Source: Bacteroidota bacterium
GTDB taxonomy: Bacteria > Bacteroidota > Bacteroidia > Chitinophagales > Chitinophagaceae
Direction: 5' to 3'
NCBI GenBank assembly: GCA_023430465.1
Contig: JAEZAM010000141.1
Coordinates: 1-13,697 of the forward strand
DNA length: 13,697 nt
The notes beneath the pieces are model-generated. The model saw only the letters and a program-made list of their open reading frames with translations, was not told the origin of the DNA and did no database searches. The stretch's first letter is position 1. Each line of letters starts with the position of its first letter. Made by a program: the position numbers and the translations under genes. This document shows, piece by piece, positions 13,531 to 13,697 of the stretch.

Positions 13531-13590
13531 TCCCGATTTCATGACCCTTCGATACGCGGTTCGCTGCCCTCACCACTACTCACTCTCCGT
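13531..13590. repeat. REP-like element, copy 2 (diverged right arm)
   Basis: Bases 13531-13557 are identical to 13333-13359 of copy 1. After that the copy differs (GGTTCGCTGCCCTCACC...), and the closing arm AGGGTC is missing, so the palindrome is incomplete. The right boundary is approximate. Confidence 0.6.
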
Positions 13591-13592
13591 TC

Positions 13593-13697
13593 TTAAATCC
13601 AGCAATCAAAAATTAAAAATCCAGCATCCAGCATCCAGCACCCAGCATCCAGCCTCCAGCCCCCAGAATCCAGCATCCAGCCTCCAGCCCCCAGGAC
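13593..13697 (+). repeat. Mixed heptamer array at the window edge
   Basis: Fifteen 7-mers in one phase: TTAAATC, CAGCAAT, CAAAAAT, TAAAAAT, then eleven CCAGnnn units (mostly CCAGCAT, CCAGCCT, CCAGCCC, one CCAGAAT) up to the last base of the window, so the array may continue. As in the array at 13411, AT-rich and GC-rich units share the same phase. Confidence 0.85.

Larger units (their letters stand above)
13259..13697. other. 439-bp repeat-filled intergenic zone to the window edge
   Basis: No gene is seen. The zone is made almost wholly of repeats: an AT-rich heptamer array (13263-13297), two REP-like copies (13333-13390 and 13531-about 13590), and two mixed arrays in which AT-rich 7-mers pass into CCAGCAT-type 7-mers (13411-13494 and 13593-13697). 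The last array runs off the window. A short GC-rich palindromic patch (CCGCTTCGCTCCGG) lies near 13495-13508. Confidence 0.8.

Noticed and set aside
13411..13697. CRISPR-like array
   Set aside because: The period is 7 bp without spacers and no cas genes are present; these are simple tandem repeats.

Overview
The window looks like chromosomal DNA of a Bacteroidota bacterium, most likely of the Chitinophagaceae type (phylum fairly sure, family a guess). Support comes from matches to the Bacteroidota -7 promoter box TAnnTTTG (at 3690-3697, 5673-5680 and, with one mismatch, 7728-7735), a mostly weak Shine-Dalgarno usage, a single-RRM RNA-binding protein, an ECF sigma factor followed by a short membrane anti-sigma-like protein, and AT-rich heptanucleotide arrays between genes. 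No rRNA, tRNA, CRISPR, insertion sequence or phage gene was seen.

Layout. 1-1933 (minus strand): the N-terminal part of a GntP-family permease cut by the window edge, a secreted SIMPL/DUF541 protein and a small secreted protein of unknown function; good intrinsic terminators follow the last two. 1934-2574: a 641-bp gene-free stretch with several inverted repeats, leading into a cytoplasmic DsbA-like protein (plus strand) that has lost the first cysteine of its CxxC site. Two back-to-back terminators separate it from an RRM protein (minus) with a recognisable promoter and a leader of about 120 nt. 3754-5465 (minus): a two-gene operon of secreted sialate O-acetylesterase and a YciI-like protein. 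5466-5809: a divergent region with heptamer arrays on both sides. 5810-9706: DUF1905/YdeI-type protein (plus), YjiC-like glycosyltransferase (minus), atypical MurC/Mpl-like Mur ligase (plus) and an unknown protein (minus). 9853-12199: guanine deaminase (plus), SH3-NlpC/P60 peptidase (minus), ECF sigma factor and its membrane partner (plus). 12277-13258 (minus): inorganic pyrophosphatase followed by a half-length TauE/SafE permease. 13259-13697: a repeat zone with heptamer arrays and REP-like elements.

How the genes work together. Most are single housekeeping or accessory genes on alternating strands. Clear functional units are the esterase-YciI operon, the sigma/anti-sigma pair and the pyrophosphatase-TauE pair. 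The Mur ligase and the NlpC/P60 peptidase could both act on murein peptides, but nothing in the sequence links them directly.

The most unusual feature is the heptamer system. Degenerate tandem 7-mers sit tightly against gene ends: T-rich in the sense direction just before start codons (esterase, DUF1905 protein, pyrophosphatase), A-rich in the sense direction right at stop codons (anti-sigma-like protein, TauE), and in the last 440 bp they change in phase from AT-rich units to CCAGCAT-type units. The arrays appear to supply the leader of three genes, a hairpin between two convergent genes and even the last codons of one protein.
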